A DNA stretch of 64,000 nucleotides from Empedobacter stercoris. Lineage in GTDB: Bacteria; Bacteroidota; Bacteroidia; Flavobacteriales; Weeksellaceae. The translations under genes and the position numbers were made by a program. Positions 27,538 to 34,484 of this stretch are shown one piece after another; position 1 is the first letter of the stretch, and each line of letters begins with the position of its first letter. The DNA is taken from the NCBI RefSeq assembly GCF_965137335.1, contig NZ_CBCRZD010000002.1; one strand, written 5' to 3'. A model generated the notes under the pieces. The model did not search any database and had not been told where the DNA came from. It worked only from the letters and a program-made list of their open reading frames with translations.

Positions 27538-27564
27538 AAAAAAAGCACTCTCGAAAGAGTGCTT
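27538..27564 (-). terminator. intrinsic terminator upstream of thioredoxin
   Basis: GCACTCTCGAAAGAGTGC (27545-27562) is a perfect hairpin followed on the minus strand by seven T. It lies between the SUFU gene and the thioredoxin gene and would stop read-through from the former. Confidence 0.75.
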
Positions 27565-27744
27565 CATAATTAGCTTTACTAATTATTAACCTAACCTATG
27601 AAAAATTTATTCTACTGTTAGTTATACTAACACTTTGATATAATCAAAAGAGATACCAAGTTTAAAACATTGGTTATCTGATTATTACATTTAACATAAT
27701 TTAAGAAATAGGCTAACGTAAATATCTTTTTTTTAAAAAAAATG

Positions 27745-28383
27745 TTACAATTCGCAAACAAACTTCGGATTAACTGACTTTATTTCAGCTAGTACTGACA
27801 TTATTTCTTCTTTTGTTGAATTCGCTTCTAACTTTTTCAATTGATCAGAATTTAAACCAACCATTTGTAAAAAAGTCACTTTACCGTGAGGTGTGTTTAT
27901 CTCATTTAAATCATCATCTTTTATAAAAGCTAAACCAACAATATCCGTGTCCGTATCTGTTCGAATAGGACCTCCTAATGGTAAATATTGATATTCATCA
28001 AACCAAACTTTAGTTTCATTGACAAATCGACCCAAGTTATTCATCAGCTGAACTACCCAGAAAGGATCTTCTCCATTGTCATCTTTTACAGGTTTTACAC
28101 GAAACGAAAATTCAAATCCCCATTTACTAAATTCTGCTCCTACACTTTCTTCCGAATAATATAAATGCGACATTCCATAGCTCACCAAATGATAATAACC
28201 GTTCACATCAAATACAGCCACTCCATCAATTGGATCATCTCCACCTTGAAACGACATTACTTGTGGCGAATAAAATCTTGGTTCTAAAGTTCCATAGACT
28301 TCTTTTAAACGATTTTCGATTGCAATCGCACCAACAGCCTGATCTGATTTATATTGTTTTTTATATTCTTCTACATTCATCAT
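27745..28383 (-). CDS. suppressor-of-fused (SUFU) domain protein
   Basis: A 212-residue protein that matches the bacterial SUFU-like family (the fold of eukaryotic Suppressor of Fused), with the typical GVAVFDVNGYYHLVSYGMSHLY and LGGPIRTDTDTDIVGLAFIKDD segments. Bacterial members often sit in toxin-immunity contexts, but no toxin neighbour is seen. The first 11 codons, the promoter and the upstream terminator lie inside the 116-bp repeat at the left edge of the genomic island. The gene therefore abuts the integration site, while its coding sequence stays intact. Its 5' end is duplicated at 48229-48263. Confidence 0.8.
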   Translation of the reverse strand: MMNVEEYKKQYKSDQAVGAIAIENRLKEVYGTLEPRFYSPQVMSFQGGDDPIDGVAVFDVNGYYHLVSYGMSHLYYSEESVGAEFSKWGFEFSFRVKPVKDDNGEDPFWVVQLMNNLGRFVNETKVWFDEYQYLPLGGPIRTDTDTDIVGLAFIKDDDLNEINTPHGKVTFLQMVGLNSDQLKKLEANSTKEEIMSVLAEIKSVNPKFVCEL

Positions 28384-28464
28384 ACAAAAATAGTTTATCC
28401 AAATTAATTCGAGAAGTTAAGATATAAAAAAAGAGAGTTTCTTGTTAGAAACTCTCTTTGTAGT
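28349..28464. repeat. left 116-bp direct repeat (attL candidate)
   Basis: Base-for-base identical to 48229-48344. It contains the first 11 codons of the SUFU gene, its upstream region, and a 12-bp terminator stem (28430-28441 with 28448-28459). It ends at TAGT, after which the two copies diverge (CG here, AG in the right copy). Confidence 0.92.
28426..28461 (-). terminator. terminator hairpin inside left repeat
   Basis: AAAGAGAGTTTC (28430-28441) pairs perfectly with GAAACTCTCTTT (28448-28459), with a T-run on the minus strand. In the ancestral order it would end the tRNA-fMet transcript. Confidence 0.75.
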
Positions 28465-28692
28465 CGTTTTGAAGAGCACAAAATGTTTTACCAAGTACTT
28501 ATGACTTCTTTATACTTTTCTTTGATCTTTTACGATTTTAGAAAAATATTTTTTGATCATAAACTATTATTGAATAGGTAATTTTTCCTATTTTTACTGA
28601 GTTACGTTTTGGTTACTTTTGTACTATTTCGTAATATTCAAGAAAAGAAAAAAACTCATTATAGAAGGTGATAATATAAATGAGGATTCTTG
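28465..28692. other. left end of island, no gene seen
   Basis: These 228 AT-rich bases lie between the repeat and the first small open frame. No TAnnTTTG promoter stands out. The segment may hold recombinase arm sites, but I cannot point to a defined repeat. Confidence 0.3.
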
Positions 28693-28848
28693 ATGACAAA
28701 AAATAATATCTATCATAAAGATATTGTAGGTTATAATCCTTATAATGGAAAATTGACTTTGCATTCGAGAAATCCTAAATGTGAAGATTTTACGATTAAT
28801 CTAAATGATGTGTACCGGATCTTCTATATTATAAAACGAACTTTTTAA
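28693..28848 (+). CDS. hypothetical small protein (51 aa)
   Basis: An ATG-started frame encoding MTKNNIYHKDIVGYNPYNGK and 31 more residues, rich in Tyr, Asn and Ile. No domain is recognised. It lies between the left repeat and the recombinase gene, where island elements often have short unassigned genes. Codon use is AT-rich like the chromosome rather than like the mob genes. Whether it is translated is uncertain. Confidence 0.35.
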   Translation: MTKNNIYHKDIVGYNPYNGKLTLHSRNPKCEDFTINLNDVYRIFYIIKRTF

Positions 28849-28873
28849 AAAAAAATATTATAAAACGCTAATT

Positions 28874-28990
28874 ATGAATAATGTTGACAAATTGGATGAT
28901 ATTATGTATAATGAAATTGAATCATTAGAGGATAAAAAATGGTATAAGTATGAATTTGAAAAGAGTAAATTTAAAATAAAGTTTCAGTAA
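28874..28990 (+). CDS. hypothetical small protein (38 aa)
   Basis: A short frame beginning MNNVDKLDDIMYNEIESLED, acidic then basic, 25 bp after the previous small frame. No family is recognised. A strong hairpin follows at 29017-29051 and may end this transcript. Confidence 0.3.
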   Translation: MNNVDKLDDIMYNEIESLEDKKWYKYEFEKSKFKIKFQ

Positions 28991-29016
28991 AAATACATTA
29001 AAGATTAATAACAGGC

Positions 29017-29058
29017 AAAACGGTTGTAAATAAGGGCTTTACAGCCGTTTTGTGATTT
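29017..29058 (+). terminator. strong hairpin upstream of recombinase
   Basis: AAAACGGTTGTAA (29017-29029) pairs over 13 positions (one G-T pair) with TTACAGCCGTTTT (29039-29051), followed by GTGATTTTTT. It is terminator-like and separates the small frames from the recombinase gene. Confidence 0.6.
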
Positions 29059-29237
29059 TTTGGTAATGAGATAAAAAGCAGGAAAAAGCGAGGTTTGGCA
29101 AAAGTAAGGTTACTAAAACGTTACTTTTAAATATTAGAAACAATCGTTTTAAAATACTGTATTTCAGCTTTCTGCATAGTTTTTCATATTGTTCAGTAGC
29201 TCACATAGGTTTAATTTTATCATTAAGAATTGTGAGT

Positions 29238-30488
29238 ATGGAAACGACAAAAAAATCAACGTTTAAGGTATTGTTCTATCTTAAAAAGAACGCTCCAAAG
29301 AAAAACGGAAAAGTTACGGTTATGTGCAGAATTACCGTAAACGGCAAACAGTCTGCATTCAGTACAAAGCTGGATATTTCCGCAACAAATTGGGATTTGA
29401 AGTACGGTAGGGTTTTAGGTAAAAGCCGAGAAGCACAAGACACAAACAGGAAACTTGACAAAATTCGTTCGGGTATTGAGGAATGCTATTCCAAAATTCT
29501 GAAGAATGAGGGGGCTGTAAACAGTGCTAAACTTAAAAACACCTTTCTCGGTATGGAAAGTGGAGAAATAACCTTTTTCAAATTCTATGAACAGTTCCTG
29601 TCCGACTATGAGAAAAAGGTTAATAGTGGACTTCGGGTAAATGGCACACGCAGTAAATACAAAATACTTTTGAAACATCTTCGAAATTTTGCACTTACAA
29701 AATATGGTTATTCCGATGTGTCTTTTAACGACCTTACTCCTGATTTTGTACAGGAATTTGATTACTACCTGCGTGACGCCCAAAGCTTGGCGCACAACAC
29801 CATTTGGCTGTATATGATTGGCTTTACCACGCTTTGTCGATTAGCAATGAGCAGAAAGCATCTTGCTTTCAATCCGTTCAGCGAGTACAAGAACACTAAA
29901 AAGGACAAAGACAGAGGTTATCTGCTACGGAACGAGTTGGAACAGCTTGTAACATTCAACTGCGAGAAAAAGAAAGACGAATTGGTTAAAGATTTGTTTG
30001 TGTTCAGTTGCTTTACAGGATTGTCTTATTCGGATATGAAAGGGCTTAGAAACAGTAATATTCAGGATTTCTTTGATGACAATCAATGGATTATCGTACG
30101 CAGAAAGAAAACGGCTACATCGTCAAACGTGATGCTTTTGGATATACCGAAAATGATTATCGAAAAGTATGCAGGATTTGCAAAGGACGGAAAGGTATTT
30201 CCTGTACCTTCAAATACAATCTGTAATGACAGCCTAAAGAGAATATCACAACTTATTGACTGCCTGAAAGAAAAGAAAGTAACCTTTCATTTGGCACGTC
30301 ATACATTTGCCACATTGTTTTTGAGTGAGGGCGTTCCGCTCGAAAGTTTGAGCAAAATGTTAGGGCATAAAAACATTGCCACAACACAGATTTATGCCAA
30401 GATACTTAACGAGAAAGTTGGTAAGGATATGCAAAAAGTATCACATAAATTCAAAGGTATGGAGCAGTTTTTTGTGGCTCAATTCTAA
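29238..30488 (+). CDS. tyrosine recombinase/integrase
   Basis: A site-specific recombinase of 416 residues from the ATG at 29238 (a GTG 6 bp earlier is an alternative). The N-terminal part (about 10-100) is the arm-binding type common in Bacteroidota integrases (STFKVLFYLKKN, then TKLDISATNWDLKYGRV). A SAM-like core-binding domain covers about 110-215. The catalytic domain shows the first Arg context FTGLSYSDMKGLR, then HLARHTFAT (H-x-x-R), LGHKNIATTQIYAKI with the second His and the nucleophile Tyr. It lies about 770 bp from the left repeat, as expected for an element's own integrase. Confidence 0.93.
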   Translation: METTKKSTFKVLFYLKKNAPKKNGKVTVMCRITVNGKQSAFSTKLDISATNWDLKYGRVLGKSREAQDTNRKLDKIRSGIEECYSKILKNEGAVNSAKLKNTFLGMESGEITFFKFYEQFLSDYEKKVNSGLRVNGTRSKYKILLKHLRNFALTKYGYSDVSFNDLTPDFVQEFDYYLRDAQSLAHNTIWLYMIGFTTLCRLAMSRKHLAFNPFSEYKNTKKDKDRGYLLRNELEQLVTFNCEKKKDELVKDLFVFSCFTGLSYSDMKGLRNSNIQDFFDDNQWIIVRRKKTATSSNVMLLDIPKMIIEKYAGFAKDGKVFPVPSNTICNDSLKRISQLIDCLKEKKVTFHLARHTFATLFLSEGVPLESLSKMLGHKNIATTQIYAKILNEKVGKDMQKVSHKFKGMEQFFVAQF

Positions 30489-30508
30489 AACCTGTAAAGC
30501 GATTAAAG

Positions 30509-30541
30509 AAAGCCAATGCAGTTTTTTGCATTGGCTTTTTG
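30509..30541 (+). terminator. terminator after integrase
   Basis: AAAGCCAATGCA (30509-30520) pairs perfectly with TGCATTGGCTTT (30527-30538), followed by more T. It lies 20 bp after the integrase stop. Confidence 0.85.
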
Positions 30542-30570
30542 TATTTTTGAAGTCAATAAAACAACAAATT

Positions 30571-31362
30571 ATGATTGAACAATTTTCACAAAAGACACAA
30601 GAAGAATTAAAATCTTATGTTTATATTTTAATAGACCCAAGAGATAATAAAATATTCTATGTTGGAAAAGGGTATGGAAATCGTGTTTTTTCACATATTA
30701 ATGAAGCGATATTCAACCCAGTCGGAACTGAAAAATTAGAGATTATAAGAGCCATAAAACAAGAAGATCTAAAAGTAAAACATTTTATAGTGCGACACGG
30801 ATTAGAAGAAAATGAAGCACTAATAGTTGAAGCTGTTTTAATTGATTTTTTAACTTTTAAGGATTTTATAGAGGTTGCGAAAATTTCAAATATAGTTGCA
30901 GGACATTATTCATTTAATCAAGGGATTAAAACTGTTAATGAGTGTGAAATACTTTACAATTGTGAAGTATTGAAAAAAGAAGATATTAAACATAACGTTT
31001 TAGTAATCAATATAAACAAAACATACGATAATAAACGAAAAAAGAAAAGTGAGAACCCTATTTATGACAGACCAAATATTTATGAAGCAACCAGAGGTTG
31101 GTGGGTATTAGACAAAGACAGAGCAGAAAATTCAGATTTCGTTTTAGCTGAATATAAAGGTGTAATAAGAGCGATATTTAAGCCTGAAAAATGGGTTCAA
31201 GATATTGAAAATAGAGGTGTCAAAAGATGGGGATTTGAAGGTTCAGAAGTTACTTCAAAAGAAATTCTTGATATATATATGAATAAAGAAGTTCCTAAAA
31301 TTAGAGGAATGGCAAATCCAATTCGTTATTTTGAAAAAACACCCACAACTACAGGGTATTAG
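30571..31362 (+). CDS. GIY-YIG (LEM-3-like) nuclease domain protein
   Basis: A 263-residue protein; the start at 30571 (MIEQFSQKTQEELKSYVYIL) follows the integrase terminator, whereas the longer frame would overlap the integrase gene. Residues about 14-100 match the LEM-3-like GIY-YIG fold: YVYILIDPRDNKIFYVGKG, then a conserved Arg, His, and EAVLIDFL with a metal-binding Glu. The C-terminal part (EATRGWWVLDKDRAENSDFVLAEYKGVIRAIFKP) looks like a second small domain often seen in these proteins. It is markedly more AT-rich than the integrase and mob genes, so it is probably separately acquired cargo. Its function is unknown; defence or DNA repair is possible. Confidence 0.75.
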   Translation: MIEQFSQKTQEELKSYVYILIDPRDNKIFYVGKGYGNRVFSHINEAIFNPVGTEKLEIIRAIKQEDLKVKHFIVRHGLEENEALIVEAVLIDFLTFKDFIEVAKISNIVAGHYSFNQGIKTVNECEILYNCEVLKKEDIKHNVLVININKTYDNKRKKKSENPIYDRPNIYEATRGWWVLDKDRAENSDFVLAEYKGVIRAIFKPEKWVQDIENRGVKRWGFEGSEVTSKEILDIYMNKEVPKIRGMANPIRYFEKTPTTTGY

Positions 31363-31364
31363 GC

Positions 31365-31404
31365 AAGAAACAGCCCGCCGCTTAAAGCAGTGGCTGTTTC
31401 TTTA
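31365..31404. terminator. bidirectional terminator
   Basis: AAGAAACAGCC (31365-31375) pairs with GGCTGTTTCTT (31392-31402) between the convergent GIY-YIG and HTH genes. Confidence 0.7.
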
Positions 31405-31437
31405 ATTGACCTCCCGGTTACAGTTTCAGATAGTTGG

Positions 31438-31719
31438 TTAACGCTGATAGTTGTCTTCCAATACCTTGATAATATCGCTTTCACGAAACAATATTTTTCG
31501 TTCGAGCTTGATAAAAGGTATCAGTCCGTCATCCCTGTACTGTTGCAATGTCCGTTTGCTGATATGTAACATCTCGCAAACCTGTTCGCCTGACAGGTAG
31601 ATTTCTCCTTTTAAGAGTGGATGAAAATATTCCCTGATATACAGCAGTTCATTTTTGATGCCTACTACAGCTTCGAGCAAGGCAATCATATCTTCGTTTG
31701 AATTTCCAATCTGTTTCAT
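31438..31719 (-). CDS. HTH (excisionase-like) DNA-binding protein
   Basis: A 93-residue protein with a C-terminal MerR/excisionase-type winged helix: YLSGEQVCEMLHISKRTLQQYRDDGLIPFIKLERKILFRESDI. In Bacteroidota conjugative elements pairs of such proteins (Xis2c/Xis2d-like) help excision and regulate transfer genes. It overlaps the similar upstream gene by 4 bp and is clearly its paralogue (shared ISKRTLQ core). A role in excision of this island is inferred from family and position only. Confidence 0.8.
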   Translation of the reverse strand: MKQIGNSNEDMIALLEAVVGIKNELLYIREYFHPLLKGEIYLSGEQVCEMLHISKRTLQQYRDDGLIPFIKLERKILFRESDIIKVLEDNYQR

Positions 31720-32012
31720 TTCTTTTGCTTTTTTAATGGTCGCTCTCCCTGCAGCAGTAATTCCACTTCGGATAATCTGAAATATGTTTTCCGATTGATT
31801 TGCGTTGCCCCAAGAATACCTTTTGCCCTGTACGTCTGCAAAGTTCGTTTACTGATGTTGAGCAGTTGGCAGGCTTCCTGTTGGTCGAGCCATTTTGTTG
31901 CCTGTTGCAGTGCTTTGTAGGGTGCAGTCATTTCCGCTATCAAATTGGAAACTTCCTTTACTTCCCTATGCAATGCCTTTAAAATCTGAATGTCCAAAAC
32001 CGTTATTTCCAT
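31716..32012 (-). CDS. HTH (excisionase-like) DNA-binding protein
   Basis: A 98-residue protein with the same winged-helix module (WLDQQEACQLLNISKRTLQTYRAKGILGATQINRKTYFRLSEVELLL) after a helical N-terminus. It is the first gene of a two-gene overlapping unit with the previous entry. The basic tail (PLKKQKK) may assist DNA binding. Its function is likely directionality or regulation of the island. Confidence 0.8.
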   Translation of the reverse strand: MEITVLDIQILKALHREVKEVSNLIAEMTAPYKALQQATKWLDQQEACQLLNISKRTLQTYRAKGILGATQINRKTYFRLSEVELLLQGERPLKKQKK

Positions 32013-32084
32013 ATCATGTCATTTATACCTCGAAAATAAAAGCAATTCATATAAGATTTCTCAATGTTGCAGTCAGAGGTAGCG

Positions 32085-32104
32085 TTTGGCGTACAGTTGC
32101 CAAA
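32085..32104. repeat. TTTGGC/GCCAAA inverted repeat
   Basis: TTTGGC (32085-32090) and GCCAAA (32099-32104) flank an 8-nt spacer just upstream of the HTH gene pair. The half-site recurs as TATTTGGC elsewhere in the mob region (32561, 33781, 33801), so it may be a protein-binding site of the element. Confidence 0.45.
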
Positions 32105-32111
32105 TACGGTA

Positions 32112-32492
32112 TTACATTCCCAATTTTGGTTTATTATTTTTCGGACGAGTTTGTTGTGATTTGATTGTATTGTCCATTCTCAAAGCTGGTTTTTTGTTGG
32201 TTTGTACAGTCTGACTTTTTCCATCGTTTTTGAAATCCGAACGCATAACCGTTTTTGTTGCACCTATTACGCTTTCAGGTTCGGTAGTCTGTTTTTGTTG
32301 TTCAACACGCTTGCCACCGAACAACCTGCCCAGACCTAAACCCTTTGTATCTTTGAATTGACGTTTAAAGTTGGTAATAAAATTGGAAATCGGGTCGCTA
32401 TGCTTATCGACCTGCATAAAAGGAGCATTCTTTTTTTTCTCGGATAGCTCGTTTTCTTTACGCTCTTTGTTGGTATTTACTTTTTGTGCCAT
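32112..32492 (-). CDS. hypothetical island protein
   Basis: A 126-residue basic, low-complexity protein (MAQKVNTNKERKENELSEKK at the start, PKNNKPKLGM at the end). The start at 32492 is chosen because the longer frame adds an unlikely N-terminus. A short central helix (DPISNFITNFKRQFKDTKGLGLGRLFGG) is the only ordered-looking part. It is typical of unassigned proteins between regulators and mob genes in Bacteroidota mobile elements. No function is assigned. Confidence 0.6.
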   Translation of the reverse strand: MAQKVNTNKERKENELSEKKKNAPFMQVDKHSDPISNFITNFKRQFKDTKGLGLGRLFGGKRVEQQKQTTEPESVIGATKTVMRSDFKNDGKSQTVQTNKKPALRMDNTIKSQQTRPKNNKPKLGM

Positions 32493-32582
32493 AGGTTCAA
32501 AATTTTTCCCAATATAGAACACAAGAGAATGTATTATTTTCATTTGGCTTTTTGTGGCAGTATTTGGCTTATATTGGCACAA

Positions 32583-32997
32583 TAGGAATGGAAAGTAATC
32601 CTTAAAACACTTTAACTTTTCCTCGCAAAGCCCTCACGGATTTAAAGAGTTTTCTACGGATAAAGGAAAGCATACCAAAAACATCCTATCCTTACCCCTT
32701 ACGTGTTTTTTGTACCCTTTCTTTGATTGGAATGGATTAAAAAAGAATAAAAAGGTCGCAAAGATAAAGCGGACAGCCACCGCACCACCCAACCAAAAGC
32801 TTACGGCATAATGGCAGGGCAAAAGGTGGCTTCGCAGAGTTGTTGTGTGATTGCCCTGCCACCCTTCGGGACTTATTCCGTTTCCTTTTGGTTTTTCCCC
32901 TGTCCGCCTTGTTAAAATGGCTTTCTTTTTTTTCTGTTTTTTTGTTTTGAAAATAATTTTTGAGAGGGAATTACGCATCCTTATCAATGGGCAGTTA
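32583..32997. other. gene-free structured region
   Basis: These 415 bp contain nested inverted repeats at 32769-32907 (separate entry). Frames overlapping here on both strands have low-complexity, unlikely products and are not called. The copy of GTGGCAGTATTTGGC just before this gap (32554-32568) is repeated at 33774-33788. Confidence 0.5.
32769..32907. repeat. nested inverted-repeat structure (139 nt)
   Basis: Four stems nest inside one another. GCGGACAG (32769-32776) pairs with CTGTCCGC (32900-32907). AACCAAAAG (32791-32799) pairs with CTTTTGGTT (32885-32893). ACGGCATAA (32803-32811) pairs with TTATTCCGT (32873-32881, one mismatch). TGGCAGGGCAA (32812-32822) pairs with TTGCCCTGCCA (32851-32861). 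A small CCC-TTC-GGG hairpin sits at 32862-32870. This is a folded RNA or a DNA cruciform such as a transfer-origin element; it does not look like protein-coding DNA. Confidence 0.7.
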
Positions 32998-33498
32998 TCA
33001 AAACAATGGCTTGTGCTTATCGTTATAGATTTCCTTAATCAGTTCTCCGAACTCCTGAAAGTGGTACTCGATAATGTTGTCCAGATACGCATAAATCGTC
33101 AGTTTGTCAATTCCTATAATGTTGGTAAGCCTGTTAAATGTTTCGTGGTGTTCCTGCCGTACATAGACTGATTTACCCCTACTTGCAGTACTGTTCGGAA
33201 TTTTAAAGAACTGTCCGCAGTAATCCTCTTTGGTCAGTTTTTTGGTTTTAGAAGTGCCTTTTTTAGAATTGTTGACCAATGGCTTTGAATGTTCCGTTTC
33301 TGTTGCTATTTCCTCGGGTTCTTCTCCTGCCATTACACGCATAATAGCTTCCTCGTCAACTTCGGGTTTTGCAAAGTCTTCCCGATGTGTTATTCCTTGT
33401 TGTTTCATCAAAGGTTGTTTCTTTTCATCAGTTAGGAAATTTTCAATAGAGAAATCTTCTTTTTCGGGTTGATGATTTTTGTTTTCTTCGTGTATCAT
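32998..33498 (-). CDS. DUF3408-domain protein
   Basis: A 166-residue protein from the ATG at 33498 (a TTG 27 bp upstream is an alternative). The N-terminal half is acidic and probably disordered. The C-terminal half (about 95-166, YCGQFFKIPNSTASRGKSVYVRQEHHETFNRLTNIIG, then YLDNIIEYHFQEFGELIKEIY) is the DUF3408 module found next to partition and transfer genes in Bacteroidota conjugative transposons. It is thought to be a ribbon-helix-helix-like DNA-binding protein; no direct function is established. Confidence 0.75.
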   Translation of the reverse strand: MIHEENKNHQPEKEDFSIENFLTDEKKQPLMKQQGITHREDFAKPEVDEEAIMRVMAGEEPEEIATETEHSKPLVNNSKKGTSKTKKLTKEDYCGQFFKIPNSTASRGKSVYVRQEHHETFNRLTNIIGIDKLTIYAYLDNIIEYHFQEFGELIKEIYNDKHKPLF

Positions 33499-33525
33499 AT
33501 CTCTTATTTTTAATATTATATCCAA

Positions 33526-34045
33526 TTAGCTATCTGGTTAGCTGAATAGTTAGTTCTATATACTGTTGTATCTATGTAGCCAACTATTTACCTATGTACC
33601 TGCATACACTTAACTGGCTAGTTCATTAACTCAAAAAATAGCAATTAGTCCGCATTCAATCACGCAGATTTGCTGTCGATTTTTTTGCCATTCATTTACT
33701 TAATTAAGGATATAACCAATCAGCCAGTTAATTAGTTACAAAGGAAATAAAAGCAATTCCTGCCCCCATAAGGGTGGCAGTATTTGGCGTTCAAAGGCTT
33801 TATTTGGCGTAATCGTAAGTCGTTGTTTTTCAAATAGTCTTATCGAACTTTGTAATCGGGGCAGTTGATTTTTTCGGCTAACTCCAATCCGTTTGCAAAA
33901 CGGATTTTTCTGAACTCCTGTTCAGAGCAAGTTATCTTTTGAGGTACTCGAAATGAATTTCGGCACTCAAAAGCACTTGCCCTTGCAGGGAGCTGAAAAC
34001 CGCTCCGAAGTCGCAGTTTTGTTTAACATTAGAAATGGATTTATT
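33526..34045. other. candidate transfer-origin region
   Basis: A 520-bp gap directly upstream of the mobilization genes. It contains many AACTA/TAGTT-type half-sites, including AATAGTT and AACTATT in inverted orientation, and AACTGGCT with AGCCAGTT. It also has two copies of TATTTGGCGT (33781-33790 and 33801-33810), exactly 20 bp apart. Repeats and AT-rich DNA next to a MobC-like/relaxase pair are typical of oriT, but the nick site is not identified. Confidence 0.45.
33781..33810 (+). repeat. TATTTGGCGT tandem sites, 20-bp period
   Basis: Two exact 10-bp copies, start-to-start distance 20 bp (two helical turns), placing both on the same DNA face. They lie 236 bp before the MobC-like gene. 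The first copy is part of a 15-bp repeat shared with 32554-32568. Confidence 0.6.
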
Positions 34046-34480
34046 ATGGAAGAAAAGAACAGTAAACAAATTAGGAAAACAGGGAGAAAACCGAAGAATG
34101 ACCCTGCCGTACATCGGTATTCTATTAACCTGAATGCAGAGGAAAACGCCAAGTTCCTTGCCCTCTTTGACCAATCGGGGATAAGTGTAAAGGCACATTT
34201 CATTACGGCTTGCATCTTTCAAAAGACCGTAAAGACCGTAAAAATTGATATGAATGCGGTAGAATACCACGCAGGACTGACCAAATTTTTCAGTCAGTTT
34301 CGAGGAATAGCAACCAATTACAATCAGATTGTAAGGCTATTGAACGCCAATTTTTCGGAGAAAAAAGCATCTGCATATCTCTATAAATTGGAAAAACAGA
34401 CCGCAAAAATGAAAGAACTGTTGCTAAAGGTTTTAATTCTTACCGACAGATTTGAAAAGCAATATCTACATAAAGAGTAA
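34046..34480 (+). CDS. MobC-like mobilization protein
   Basis: A 144-residue relaxosome accessory protein; the start at 34046 (MEEKNSKQIRKTGRKPKNDP) is chosen over a longer frame. A ribbon-helix-helix-type segment (HRYSINLNAEENAKFLALFDQSGISVKAHFITACIF, about 24-60) is followed by the MobC-type helical part (FSQFRGIATNYNQIVRLLNANF). Such proteins bind oriT and help melt DNA for the relaxase. The stop is 4 bp before the relaxase start, so the pair is co-translated. In Bacteroides nomenclature it would be called MobA. Confidence 0.85.
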   Translation: MEEKNSKQIRKTGRKPKNDPAVHRYSINLNAEENAKFLALFDQSGISVKAHFITACIFQKTVKTVKIDMNAVEYHAGLTKFFSQFRGIATNYNQIVRLLNANFSEKKASAYLYKLEKQTAKMKELLLKVLILTDRFEKQYLHKE

Positions 34481-34484
34481 AATT

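Noticed and set aside
32634..33171. Open frames on both strands over the structured island region
   Set aside because: Their products are low-complexity and basic/aromatic, follow inverted repeats, and resemble no protein family; a nested fold explains the region better.
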